NCBI GenBank assembly: GCA_031418715.1 | Contig: JANOJL010000060.1 | Span: forward strand, 80,494-144,493 | From: JANMDU01 sp031418715 | Lineage (GTDB): Bacteria > Pseudomonadota > Gammaproteobacteria > Burkholderiales > Burkholderiaceae_C | Length of the DNA stretch: 64,000 nt | Direction: 5' to 3' | In this document: one piece after another, positions 7,553 to 15,493 of the stretch | Layout: every line of letters starts with the position of its first letter | Position numbering within the stretch: the first letter of the stretch is position 1 | Translations under genes and position numbers: made by a program | Notes under the pieces: generated by a model | Told to the model about the DNA's origin: nothing | Database searches by the model: none | Seen by the model: only the letters and a program-made list of their open reading frames with translations

Positions 7553-8572
7553 ATGCCCGATATCACCCCACTCCCCGCCGATTACGCAGCCTGGCTCGCA
7601 GAGCTCAAAACCCGTATTCACAGCGCCCAGCAACGCGCCTCCCTCGCAGTCAACCGTGAGCTGGTGCTCCTGTATTGGCAGATCGGGCAAGACATTCTGG
7701 CCAGACAAGGCCGCGAAGGCTGGGGCACGAAAGTGATTGAGCGGCTGGCGCAGGATTTGCGCAATGCGTTTCCGGATATGAAGGGGTTTTCGCCACGAAA
7801 CCTCAAATACATGCGCTCTTTTGCCGAGGCTTGGCCAGATGGGGAGTTTGTGCAGCAAGCTGCTGCACAATTGCCATGGTTTCATCTGTGCACGCTGATC
7901 GATAAGCTGAAAACATCTCAGGAGCGCGAGTGGTATCTGCATAAAGCCATCGAACACAACTGGTCGCGCAATATCCTAGTCATCCAGATCGAAACCAAGC
8001 TTCACGAGCGCAACGGCCAAGCCATCACAAACTTCAAAGACCGCCTGCCCGCCCCCTTCTCGGATCTCGCCCGCGAATCGCTCAAAGATCCCTATCGATT
8101 AGACTTCTTGGGCTTAGGCGCAGAGTCACAAGAAAAGGCCCTCGAAGATGCCATCGTCCAACACATCACCAAATTTCTCCTAGAGCTAGGCGCAGGCTTT
8201 GCCTTCGTGGGCAGGCAAGTGCATATCGAGGTCGGCGGCGATGATTTCTTCATTGATCTGCTCTTCTACCACCTCAAGCTGCGCTGCTACGTCGTCGTCG
8301 AACTCAAAGCCGGCGCATTCAAGCCCGAGCATGCAGGCCAACTGAGCTTTTACCTCTCCACCGTTGATGCCCAAATGAAAGCAGAACACGACGCGCCCAC
8401 CATCGGCCTGCTGCTGTGCAAAAGCAAAAACAAAGTGGTGGCTGAATATGCTTTGCGCGATTCCAGCAAACCCATCGGCGTAGCCGAATACCAACTCATC
8501 GAAGCCCTCCCCGCAGACCTACAAAGCGACCTGCCGAGCATTGAGGCGATTGAGCAGGCTTTGTCTGATTGA
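7553..8572 (+). CDS. YhcG-type PDDEXK nuclease (DUF1016)
   Basis: 339 residues. The N-terminal half (NRELVLLYWQIGQDIL, GWGTKVIERLAQDLRNAFPD, GFSPRNLKYMRSFAEAWP) is the DUF1016-N helical domain. The C-terminal half carries the PDDEXK nuclease core: Asp near 235 in FFIDLLFYHL and Glu-x-Lys near 250 in YVVVELKAG, then FKPEHAGQLSFYLSTVD. Family members are single-gene nucleases often found in variable chromosomal islands, with a suggested role against foreign DNA. It stands alone here, downstream of an inverted-repeat element. All core residues are intact. Confidence 0.9.
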   Translation: MPDITPLPADYAAWLAELKTRIHSAQQRASLAVNRELVLLYWQIGQDILARQGREGWGTKVIERLAQDLRNAFPDMKGFSPRNLKYMRSFAEAWPDGEFVQQAAAQLPWFHLCTLIDKLKTSQEREWYLHKAIEHNWSRNILVIQIETKLHERNGQAITNFKDRLPAPFSDLARESLKDPYRLDFLGLGAESQEKALEDAIVQHITKFLLELGAGFAFVGRQVHIEVGGDDFFIDLLFYHLKLRCYVVVELKAGAFKPEHAGQLSFYLSTVDAQMKAEHDAPTIGLLLCKSKNKVVAEYALRDSSKPIGVAEYQLIEALPADLQSDLPSIEAIEQALSD

Positions 8573-8593
8573 TTTTGAAGAGTTTTCAGACTA

Positions 8594-8640
8594 TGGCCCG
8601 CGTATTTACTGAACTGAGCGCTACCAAATAACTAGTACTT
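8594..8640 (+). repeat. dispersed repeat, decayed copy
   Basis: GGCCCGCGTATTTACTGAAC and then GCGCTACCAAATAACTAGTA follow the repeat layout with many mismatches. It lies between two convergent genes. Confidence 0.35.
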
Positions 8641-8643
8641 TAC

Positions 8644-9012
8644 TTATTCCACTTCATCTGAACGAATTTTGCAACCCCAGTTCACGCCACGAATCGCTGG
8701 ATACTCACATAGAGCATCTACTCTTTCCCTGTAAGTTTTCTCGATGCAGAACACATCCAGGCAATCGTTGCGTTTTAGTAGCCAGTCCCGCTGAGTTCGG
8801 ATTAAATGGTTTCGAGCTTGAGAACCAATATCTGTTGCCATGCTGCCTTGGTAGTTCCGATCAACGGCCATATCCAAGCGCCGCAGCGTGCTGCTGGCGC
8901 AGATTTGCAATTCTATTTTGGTGATAGCTTTGTCGCAGTTGATCGGCGCGGCGCTGGCCTGCTGGGCCACACAAACCAGTATTCCCCAGAACACTCTCAT
9001 AGCAAATACCAC
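8644..9012 (-). CDS. LprI/DUF1311-like secreted protein
   Basis: 122 residues from a GTG at 9012; an ATG at 9000 would give 118. The hydrophobic N-terminus ending in QQASA is a likely signal peptide. Then INCDKAITKIELQICASSTL, LDMAVDRNYQ and RTQRDWLLKRNDC follow the DUF1311 pattern (paired cysteines, E-x-x-I-C, L-D, R-x-W-L). Some members inhibit lysozyme (LprI); the role here is unproven. The GTG lies one base after the topB stop, so it may be cotranscribed with topB. Confidence 0.72.
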   Translation of the reverse strand: MVFAMRVFWGILVCVAQQASAAPINCDKAITKIELQICASSTLRRLDMAVDRNYQGSMATDIGSQARNHLIRTQRDWLLKRNDCLDVFCIEKTYRERVDALCEYPAIRGVNWGCKIRSDEVE

Positions 9013-9013
9013 A

Positions 9014-12013
9014 TCAGCTCAAATGCTTACCAATCAAGCCAGCAATTTCAAACATCGTGACTGAATCCTTACCGAACAAAGGTTTGAGTTTGGCATCTGA
9101 ATTGATCGTACGTTTGTCTTTGGCGTCTTGCAGGTTTTGGGCTTTGATGTAATCCCAAAGCTTTTTGGTGACTTCGCCACGGCCGTATAAGCCTTCGCCG
9201 ATGACCGCAGCCAGCGCTGCGCTTGGCTTCAAGGTGCCTGCGCGGGGAGCAGCTTTGGCTTTTGGTGCTGCAGCTTTCTTCGCTGCGGGTGCTTTCTTCA
9301 CGGCTACTTTTTTCGCGGCGGGCACCTTGGCTGCTACGGATTTGGCTGCGGCTTTCTTCGCTGCTGGCGCCTTGGCTGCCGCCGTTTTGCCGGCGGCTGT
9401 TTTACGCGGTGGGAATTTACTGTCTCGCGGCTCGAAAGCAAAATTCACTTTGCCAGCTTCGGCATCCCAAGCCAGGAAGGCTTTGAAGCTGCGACGGGTG
9501 CGCATGCTGACGAATTTGTCGAGCAGATCGGTTTTGCCAGTCTCAAGGAGCTTGGTCATTTGCTCGCGCTCGATGGGCTGCTGCAAGATGATTTGGCCGC
9601 TCTTGAAATCGCAGCTGGGTGTGGGCTGCGCCTCGGTGGGCACGGATTTTTCGCAGACGTAGCTCTTGCCGAAGGCTTTGACCGGGCTGCCGCATTTCAG
9701 GCATGCCCCGAGAGACACTTCTGCCGATAAATCCACAATCTCGCCGGTTTCAGCGGCTCGTGCCTCGTCGCCAAAATCGAATTCGAGCTTCCAGTTTTTG
9801 TCCTCTTCGTTGTATTTGATGACCATCTCGGCCACGAAAGGCCAGCCTGCTTTGGAGCGAAAGCCCTCCAATGGGCCGATGTGTTTATCGCGCAGGAATT
9901 GCTCGACTTCGGCCACTTCAAAGGTGCGGCCTGCAGGCGATTTACCGAAGCTGAAGCCGCAGCCTTCTTTTTGCGCTTCGCCTTCAATGAGCGCTTTCAC
10001 GGGCGCGCCGGGCACGCCCGTGCAGGTGTAGCGGCGGTAGTTTTCTTTCACAATGCCGCCGCAATTGGGGCAAGGCGCAACAAGCGTGGCGTAGTCGCCG
10101 GGCACGGTGTCGCGGTCGTATTCTTTGGCTTTGCGCACGATTTTCTCGGTCATCGCGGCAATATCGGCCATGAAATCTGCGCGGGAGAGCTTGCCTTTTT
10201 CCATCAAGGCGAGCTTGCTTTCCCACTCGCCCGTTAATTCCGGCTTGGAAAGCTCTTCCACATCCAGGCCGCGCAAAAGCGTCATGAGCTGGAAGGCTTT
10301 GGCGGTGGGAATCATCTCGCGGCCTTCGCGCAGCATGTATTTCTCATTCAGCAAGCCTTCGATGGTGGCGGCGCGGGTGGCGGGCGTGCCCAAGCCTTTT
10401 TCGCTCAGAGCTTCGCGCAGTTCGTCGTCTTCTACGAATTTGCCTGCGCCTTCCATGGCGCCGAGCAAGGTGGCTTCGGAGTAGCGCGCGGGTGGGCGGG
10501 TTTTGAGGCCTTTGGCTTCAACGGTTTCGTTGCGCACCATTTCGCCGGGTTTGACGGGCATCAAAGTTTTGCTGTTTTCGCCCTCTTTTTTCTCCATCTC
10601 ATCGTCGGCTTCTTTGCCGTAGATGGCGAGCCAACCGGGCTTGACGAGCACTTTGCCTTCGGATTTGAAGTTATGGTTGAGCGCTGTCGTGATGCGGGTG
10701 GTGATTTGGTATTCAGCTGATGGGAAAAACACCGCCATGAAGCGGCGCACAACCAAGGTGTAGAGCTTGAATTCAGCCTCGCTCAGGTTGCTGGGCGATT
10801 GCAGCGTGGGGATGATGGCAAAGTGGTCGCTCACCTTGGCGTTGTCAAAAATACGCTTGGATGGCTTGATGTAGCCGTTGTTGAGCGCCACAGCGGCATG
10901 CGGCTCCAGATGCTTGTGGCCGCAATCGGCCAGCATCTCGAAGGTTTGCTTCACCACGGGCACATAGTCTTCAGGCAAATAGCGTGAATCAGTACGCGGG
11001 TAGGTGAGCGCTTTGTGGCGCTCATACAAAGATTGCGCCAGTTGCAGTGTGGTCTTCGCAGAGAAACCAAATTTGCCATTGGCCTCGCGCTGCAAGCTCG
11101 TTAGGTCAAACAGGCCGGGCGAAGCTTGCGTGCTGGGCTTGGATTCTTCGGAAACGCTGGCGGCTTTGCTGCGCACAGCATCTGCAATCGAGCGAGCGGT
11201 TTTTTCGTCCCAAATACGGTCAGCGCGGTGGTCTGCATCTTCGCCTTTTTTGAATTTCGGATCAAACCATTTGGCGGGGTATTCGCCAGCTTCGGCGATG
11301 TAGGTGGCGTGAATCTCCCAATAATCCCGAGAGATGTGTTTGCGGATTTGCTCTTCGCGCACCACCACTACGGCAAGAGTTGGCGTTTGCACACGGCCTA
11401 CAGTGGTCAAGAAAAAACCACCATCGCGGGAATTGAAAGCCGTCATGGCGCGGGTGCCGTTGATGCCCACAAGCCAATCAGCCTCGCTTCTGCTACGTGC
11501 GGCATCGGCCAACGGGCGCATCTCTTTATCAGAGCGCAGCTTGTCAAAGCCATCGCGGATGGCCTGCGGCGTCATGCTTTGCAGCCACAGGCGCGTGACG
11601 GGTTTGCCCAGAGGCGTGTGTTTGCCGCCCTTATCGGAGCCGGCATATTGCTCGATCAAGCGGAAGATCAACTCGCCCTCGCGCCCTGCGTCGCAAGCAT
11701 TGATCAAAGCGCTCACGTCTTTGCGTTTGGCCAATCTGACGACGGCATTCAGCCGCGTCTTGGTTTTGTCTACCGGCTTCAAATCAAAATGCGGCGGAAT
11801 CACTGGCAGATTGGCAAAGCTCCATTTGCCGCGCTTCACGTCAAATTCTTCTGGCGCTTGAATCTCCACCAAATGGCCCACGGCGGAGCTGACAACGTAT
11901 CTTTCGCTCTCAAAGTATTCGTCGTGCTTTTCGAATTTTCCAGCGGTCGGCGTGAGCGCACGAACGATGTCTTGGGCGACGGAAGGCTTCTCAGCAATGA
12001 TCAAGGTTTTCAT
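9014..12013 (-). CDS. topB: DNA topoisomerase III with C-terminal SWIB domain
   Basis: 999 residues from the ATG at 12013 (MKTLIIAEKPSVAQDIV, the canonical TopB start); an upstream in-frame extension to 12148 crosses the intergenic tract and is rejected. The Toprim motif ACDAGREGELIF is near residue 105, and the catalytic tyrosine is Tyr338 in LTYPRTDSRYL. Two Cys4-like zinc ribbons (APCPNCGG..., ACLKCGSP...) follow. An Ala/Lys-rich linker of about 60 residues then leads to a SWIB/MDM2-type domain (GRGEVTKKLWDYIKAQNLQ...). It decatenates and relaxes DNA as a type IA enzyme. The SWIB tail is the unusual part. Confidence 0.95.
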   Translation of the reverse strand: MKTLIIAEKPSVAQDIVRALTPTAGKFEKHDEYFESERYVVSSAVGHLVEIQAPEEFDVKRGKWSFANLPVIPPHFDLKPVDKTKTRLNAVVRLAKRKDVSALINACDAGREGELIFRLIEQYAGSDKGGKHTPLGKPVTRLWLQSMTPQAIRDGFDKLRSDKEMRPLADAARSRSEADWLVGINGTRAMTAFNSRDGGFFLTTVGRVQTPTLAVVVVREEQIRKHISRDYWEIHATYIAEAGEYPAKWFDPKFKKGEDADHRADRIWDEKTARSIADAVRSKAASVSEESKPSTQASPGLFDLTSLQREANGKFGFSAKTTLQLAQSLYERHKALTYPRTDSRYLPEDYVPVVKQTFEMLADCGHKHLEPHAAVALNNGYIKPSKRIFDNAKVSDHFAIIPTLQSPSNLSEAEFKLYTLVVRRFMAVFFPSAEYQITTRITTALNHNFKSEGKVLVKPGWLAIYGKEADDEMEKKEGENSKTLMPVKPGEMVRNETVEAKGLKTRPPARYSEATLLGAMEGAGKFVEDDELREALSEKGLGTPATRAATIEGLLNEKYMLREGREMIPTAKAFQLMTLLRGLDVEELSKPELTGEWESKLALMEKGKLSRADFMADIAAMTEKIVRKAKEYDRDTVPGDYATLVAPCPNCGGIVKENYRRYTCTGVPGAPVKALIEGEAQKEGCGFSFGKSPAGRTFEVAEVEQFLRDKHIGPLEGFRSKAGWPFVAEMVIKYNEEDKNWKLEFDFGDEARAAETGEIVDLSAEVSLGACLKCGSPVKAFGKSYVCEKSVPTEAQPTPSCDFKSGQIILQQPIEREQMTKLLETGKTDLLDKFVSMRTRRSFKAFLAWDAEAGKVNFAFEPRDSKFPPRKTAAGKTAAAKAPAAKKAAAKSVAAKVPAAKKVAVKKAPAAKKAAAPKAKAAPRAGTLKPSAALAAVIGEGLYGRGEVTKKLWDYIKAQNLQDAKDKRTINSDAKLKPLFGKDSVTMFEIAGLIGKHLS

Positions 12014-12033
12014 ATCAGTACAATCAGGTTTCT

Positions 12034-12090
12034 CGCGCATGCGCAGGTGCGCACACGTACACACATGCGCGCGCCTGCGCACATGTGCAT
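12034..12090. repeat. alternating purine-pyrimidine (Z-DNA-prone) tract
   Basis: About 57 bases of nearly unbroken CG/CA/TG/TA alternation, with phase breaks near 12046 and 12075. It includes runs such as GCGCACACGTACACACATG. It occupies the divergent promoter region between topB and the SET gene. Such tracts form left-handed DNA under negative supercoiling; a regulatory link to the topoisomerase is inference. Confidence 0.75.
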
Positions 12091-12137
12091 ATTCAACATA
12101 CCAAATTTTTCGGCACTTTGCCAAATTTAGTTTTTTC

Positions 12138-12632
12138 ATGCCTGCCAAAAAATCTTCTCCTTACGTTCAGCCCCCGCAAATTACGGAGCGCCTGATCGAG
12201 GTGCGTGCCTCGGGCATTCATGGCAACGGCATGTATGCCCTGCGCGATATTCCAGCGGGGCAAATCCTCATGGAATACCAAGGCCGCATCATCTCTTGGA
12301 AAGAGGCCCTGCGCCGCCATCCGCATGATCCGAGCCAGCCCAACCACACGTTTTACTTCTCGCTGGCAGACGGCCGATGCATCGATGGCAACGATAACGG
12401 CAACGATTCCCGCTGGATCAACCACGCCTGCAAGCCCAATTGTGAAGCCGATGAAGACGAAACCCATCAGCGCGTTTGGATCAAGGCGCTGCGTGATCTC
12501 AAAAAAGGCGACGAACTGTTTTACGATTACGGCTTGGTGATTGACGAGCCCTACACGAAGAAACTCAAGGCGGAATACCAATGCCTTTGCGGCGCGAAGA
12601 AATGCCGGGGCACAATGTTGGCAAAAAAATGA
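12138..12632 (+). CDS. SET-domain protein lysine methyltransferase-like
   Basis: 164 residues. VRASGIHGNGMYALRDIPAG, then INHACKPNC near residues 93-101 (the pseudoknot NHxC), FYDYGL near 129, and a post-SET cysteine group CLCGAKKC...G give a compact, complete SET domain. These enzymes transfer methyl from S-adenosylmethionine to lysine; the bacterial substrate is unknown. The ATG at 12138 is the first after the alternating tract. The stop overlaps the birA start (ATGA), so the two genes are coupled. Confidence 0.86.
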   Translation: MPAKKSSPYVQPPQITERLIEVRASGIHGNGMYALRDIPAGQILMEYQGRIISWKEALRRHPHDPSQPNHTFYFSLADGRCIDGNDNGNDSRWINHACKPNCEADEDETHQRVWIKALRDLKKGDELFYDYGLVIDEPYTKKLKAEYQCLCGAKKCRGTMLAKK

Positions 12633-13510
12633 GCGCCGACGAGCCGCCTCTTGGTGCGAAGGCCTCCTCGGGGGGCAGCGCACCTCGCGAAGCCGGGGGG
12701 CGAGGGGGCTACATGCCTTGGCCTGCGGAGTCGATTTGGCAGCAAGTGATGGCGCTGGGTTTGCCATCGCTGGCCAATTTCAGCGTCGAAATTCTGCCCG
12801 AGATCGATTCCACCAACACCGAGCTGATGCGCCGCGCACGCGCTGGGCGCACCGAGCCCACGCTGTTGGTGGCAGAAACGCAAACTGCAGGGCGCGGGCG
12901 CATGGGGCGCGGTTGGCTCTCCAGCCCCGGCAATTCGCTCACCTTTTCTTTCGGCATCAGCCTCGCGCCGATCAGCTGGGAAGGGCTGAGCTTGGCGGTG
13001 GGCGTGAGCGTGGCGGAGAGCCTGAACGCTTCACATGCAGCGGCGGTTCAGCTCAAATGGCCCAACGATCTGTGGCTGCAAGACCGCAAGCTGGCTGGTA
13101 TTTTGATTGAGACGGCCAGCATGCCGCAACCTGCTAAATCGCAGGAGCGCTTCGCCGTGATCGGCATCGGCATCAACATCGCCGCCCGCCCAGCAAGCCC
13201 TGATTTGCGCCAAAGCCCCGCTTGGCTGCAAGAATTTCAGCCCACCGGCAGCCCGCAAACGGCTCTAGAGCAGCTTTTTTCACATTTATTGGGCAATATG
13301 CTGCTTTTTGAGCGCGAAGGCTTTGCGGCCTTTTCCAGCCGCTTTGCTGCCCGCGATGCTTTAATAGGCCGCGAAGTCACGCTAAGCGATGGCCAACAAG
13401 GACGGGCGCAAGGTGTGGAAAGCAGCGGTGCGCTGTTGGTGCATACTTCGCTTGGGCTTCAACGTGTGGCAAGCCAAGAGGTGAGCGTGCGCCCCACGCT
13501 TAAAGCCTGA
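12629..13510 (+). CDS. birA: biotin--[acetyl-CoA-carboxylase] ligase
   Basis: 293 residues from the ATG overlapping the SET stop. Family motifs are IDSTNTELMRRA, AETQTAGRGRMGRGW (biotinyl-AMP loop), VQLKWPNDLWL and KLAGILIE, plus a C-terminal SH3-like domain (GREVTLSDGQQGRAQGVESS). There is no N-terminal helix-turn-helix, so this is a monofunctional ligase and not the E. coli repressor type. The first about 30 residues are Gly/Ser/Ala-rich and may not be native; a later start at 12713 (MPWPAE) is possible. Confidence 0.93.
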   Translation: MSADEPPLGAKASSGGSAPREAGGRGGYMPWPAESIWQQVMALGLPSLANFSVEILPEIDSTNTELMRRARAGRTEPTLLVAETQTAGRGRMGRGWLSSPGNSLTFSFGISLAPISWEGLSLAVGVSVAESLNASHAAAVQLKWPNDLWLQDRKLAGILIETASMPQPAKSQERFAVIGIGINIAARPASPDLRQSPAWLQEFQPTGSPQTALEQLFSHLLGNMLLFEREGFAAFSSRFAARDALIGREVTLSDGQQGRAQGVESSGALLVHTSLGLQRVASQEVSVRPTLKA

Positions 13511-13544
13511 CCCGAAGTTTCACCCGTAGTTTGACCTTTATCCC

Positions 13545-14207
13545 ATGCTGAGATTTTTCGTTTTATTGCTGATTTTGGCCAACGGCGCTTATTTTGCGTG
13601 GTCGCAAGGCCTGCTGGCCAGCCTCGGCTTCGCGCCAGCGGTGCAAACCGAGCCGCAGCGCCTTCAAGCCCAAATCAAGCCCGATGCCATTCGATTACTC
13701 AACAATACCGAAGCCAAGCGCGTCGACGCCTTGGCCGCCGCGCCGCCACCCAAGCCGTCCGAATGCCTACAAACCGCCCTACTGAGCGAGAGCCAAGCCA
13801 GCGCCGTGCGCACAGCCGCTGCCAGCTTGCCCGCAAGCAGCTGGAGCTTAGAAAACACTGTCGAACCCGCCCGTTGGATCGTGTACATGGGCAAATACGC
13901 TTCCCCTGAGGCGCTGGCATTGAAGAAAACAGAGCTACGCGGTTTGAACATGAGCTTCGAAACACTGAAGAACCCTACGCTAGAGCCTGGGGTGTCCCTG
14001 GGCGCATTCGCCACGCAGTCCCAGGCCAACGAAGCCCTCGCCGCAGCTGCCAAGCGCGGTGTGCGCACAGGCAAAGTCATCCAAGAATTGCCCGAGCGCA
14101 AAGGTTTCTATCTCAAGCTCCCAGCAGTCGATGACACCCTGCGGACGCAGCTCGACGGCATCAAATCCGCCGTGGGCACTGGCGGGTTATCTATTTGCAA
14201 GGCTTGA
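13545..14207 (+). CDS. SPOR-domain cell-envelope protein
   Basis: 220 residues. One N-terminal membrane anchor (LRFFVLLLILANGAYFAWSQ) is followed by a periplasmic linker and a SPOR-type repeat domain (WIVYMGKYASPEALALKKTEL..., VSLGAFATQSQANEALAAAA...). SPOR domains bind denuded septal peptidoglycan. The gene follows birA by 34 bases and is probably in its operon, an arrangement I believe is common in Burkholderiales. Partner and exact role are unknown. Confidence 0.82.
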   Translation: MLRFFVLLLILANGAYFAWSQGLLASLGFAPAVQTEPQRLQAQIKPDAIRLLNNTEAKRVDALAAAPPPKPSECLQTALLSESQASAVRTAAASLPASSWSLENTVEPARWIVYMGKYASPEALALKKTELRGLNMSFETLKNPTLEPGVSLGAFATQSQANEALAAAAKRGVRTGKVIQELPERKGFYLKLPAVDDTLRTQLDGIKSAVGTGGLSICKA

Positions 14208-14209
14208 TT

Positions 14210-14273
14210 TGCTATTTAATTGATAGCTATTTACCCAGGATTTATAACGGGTACAGCCCTAAAACGCTTAAAA
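14210..14273 (-). repeat. dispersed repeat, intergenic copy
   Basis: TGCTATTTAATTGATAGCTA, then TTATAACGGGTACAGCCCTA and AAACGCTTAAAAA. It begins three bases after the SPOR gene stop, within the leader of the BMP gene. Confidence 0.75.
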
Positions 14274-14364
14274 ATCAAGCCACAAACACGCGCCAAGTAA
14301 AATACAGTCTGTTGCGCTGCGCAACGCCAATTTCTCAACCCCCGCAGCCATGTAGAGGACTACC

Positions 14365-15489
14365 ATGTATAAAAACCTCGCAGCCACGCTTGTGGCCGCC
14401 TGCTTTTTTTCTTCCGTTTTTTCACAAAACGCCCAAGCTCTCAAGGGATCTCCCGAACGAGCTCCCGATAAATCTCTAGAGCCACTCAAAGCAGCTTGGG
14501 TATACGTCGCGCCGCTCACCGATGCGGGCTGGGTGCGCCAGCATGATGAGGGGCGCAAGGCGGTGCAAGCGGCTTTAGGCGACAAGGTGAAGACCAGCTA
14601 TGTGGAGAACGTGCCCGAGGGCGCGGATGCTGAGCGCGTGATTCGTGACTTGGCGGCGCAGGGCAACAAAATTATTTTCACGCCGAGCTTCGGTTATATG
14701 GAAGCGACGATGCGCGTGGCGGCTGAGTTTCCAGAGGTGCGCTTTGAATCGATTACGGGGTATAAAACGGCTGCGAATGTGTCTGCTGCGAATGCGCGCT
14801 ATTACGAAGGCCGCTACCTCGCGGGCATCGCGGCTGGGCGCATGACGAAGACGAATATCGCGGGCTATGTGGCGGGGTTTCCGATTCCAGAGGTGGTGCA
14901 GGGCATCAATGCGTTCACATTGGGCATGCGCTCGGTGAACCCTAAAGCGCAGGTGAAAATCGTTTGGCTGAATGCTTGGTTTGATCCCCCACGCGAGCGT
15001 GATGCGGCGATGACGCTGATAAACCAAGAAGCGGATGTGCTCGCTTTTCATACCGGCTCCAATGCCGTGATGATCGCGGCGCAGGAGCGCGGCAAAATGG
15101 CAGTGGCGTATCACTCGGATATGCGCAAGGTCGCGCCGGATGCGCAGATTTTGGCAGTGACGCACCAGTGGGGCGCGTATTACACGCAGCGCACCAAGGC
15201 GGCGCTGGAGGGCAGCTGGAAGAGCGGCAATGTGTGGGGCGGCATCAAGGAGGGCATGATTCGTGTGGACAGTTTTGGCACGAAAGTTCCGCAGACGGTG
15301 CAGCTAGAGATCAATGCGGCGCAACAGGCAATTGGCACTGGCAAATTGAAGCCTTTTGGCGCGGACAAGCAAGATGTCATGGACAACGAAGGCAAGCTCA
15401 TGATTACCAAAAACACAGCTCTGACCGATTCACAAATACTGACTATGAACGCGCTCGTATCGGGCGTAGTCGGAAAGATTGCAAAATAG
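14365..15489 (+). CDS. BMP-family (purine nucleoside) ABC transporter substrate-binding protein
   Basis: 374 residues with a signal peptide (MYKNLAATLVAACFFSSVFS). The body shows PLTDAGWVRQHDEGRKAVQAAL, NKIIFTPSFGYMEATMRVA and YYEGRYLAGIAAG, as in PnrA/BMP proteins that bind nucleosides in the periplasm. There is no lipobox Cys at the cleavage site, so it is a soluble binding protein. A ribosome site (AGAGGA) precedes the ATG. The next gene is guanine deaminase, supporting a purine substrate. The permease and ATPase genes are not in the window. Confidence 0.85.
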   Translation: MYKNLAATLVAACFFSSVFSQNAQALKGSPERAPDKSLEPLKAAWVYVAPLTDAGWVRQHDEGRKAVQAALGDKVKTSYVENVPEGADAERVIRDLAAQGNKIIFTPSFGYMEATMRVAAEFPEVRFESITGYKTAANVSAANARYYEGRYLAGIAAGRMTKTNIAGYVAGFPIPEVVQGINAFTLGMRSVNPKAQVKIVWLNAWFDPPRERDAAMTLINQEADVLAFHTGSNAVMIAAQERGKMAVAYHSDMRKVAPDAQILAVTHQWGAYYTQRTKAALEGSWKSGNVWGGIKEGMIRVDSFGTKVPQTVQLEINAAQQAIGTGKLKPFGADKQDVMDNEGKLMITKNTALTDSQILTMNALVSGVVGKIAK

Positions 15490-15493
15490 CGGG

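Noticed and set aside
9165..9662. Ala/Phe-rich plus-strand frame opposite the topB linker
   Set aside because: It is produced by the GC-rich AAKK codon repeats on the other strand.
11126..12130. Long plus-strand reading frame opposite topB
   Set aside because: It is the antisense of a clearly conserved topoisomerase; no domain resemblance and no ribosome site.
12014..12148. N-terminal extension of topB
   Set aside because: It would translate the alternating tract; the conserved TopB start MKTLIIAEKPS is at 12013.
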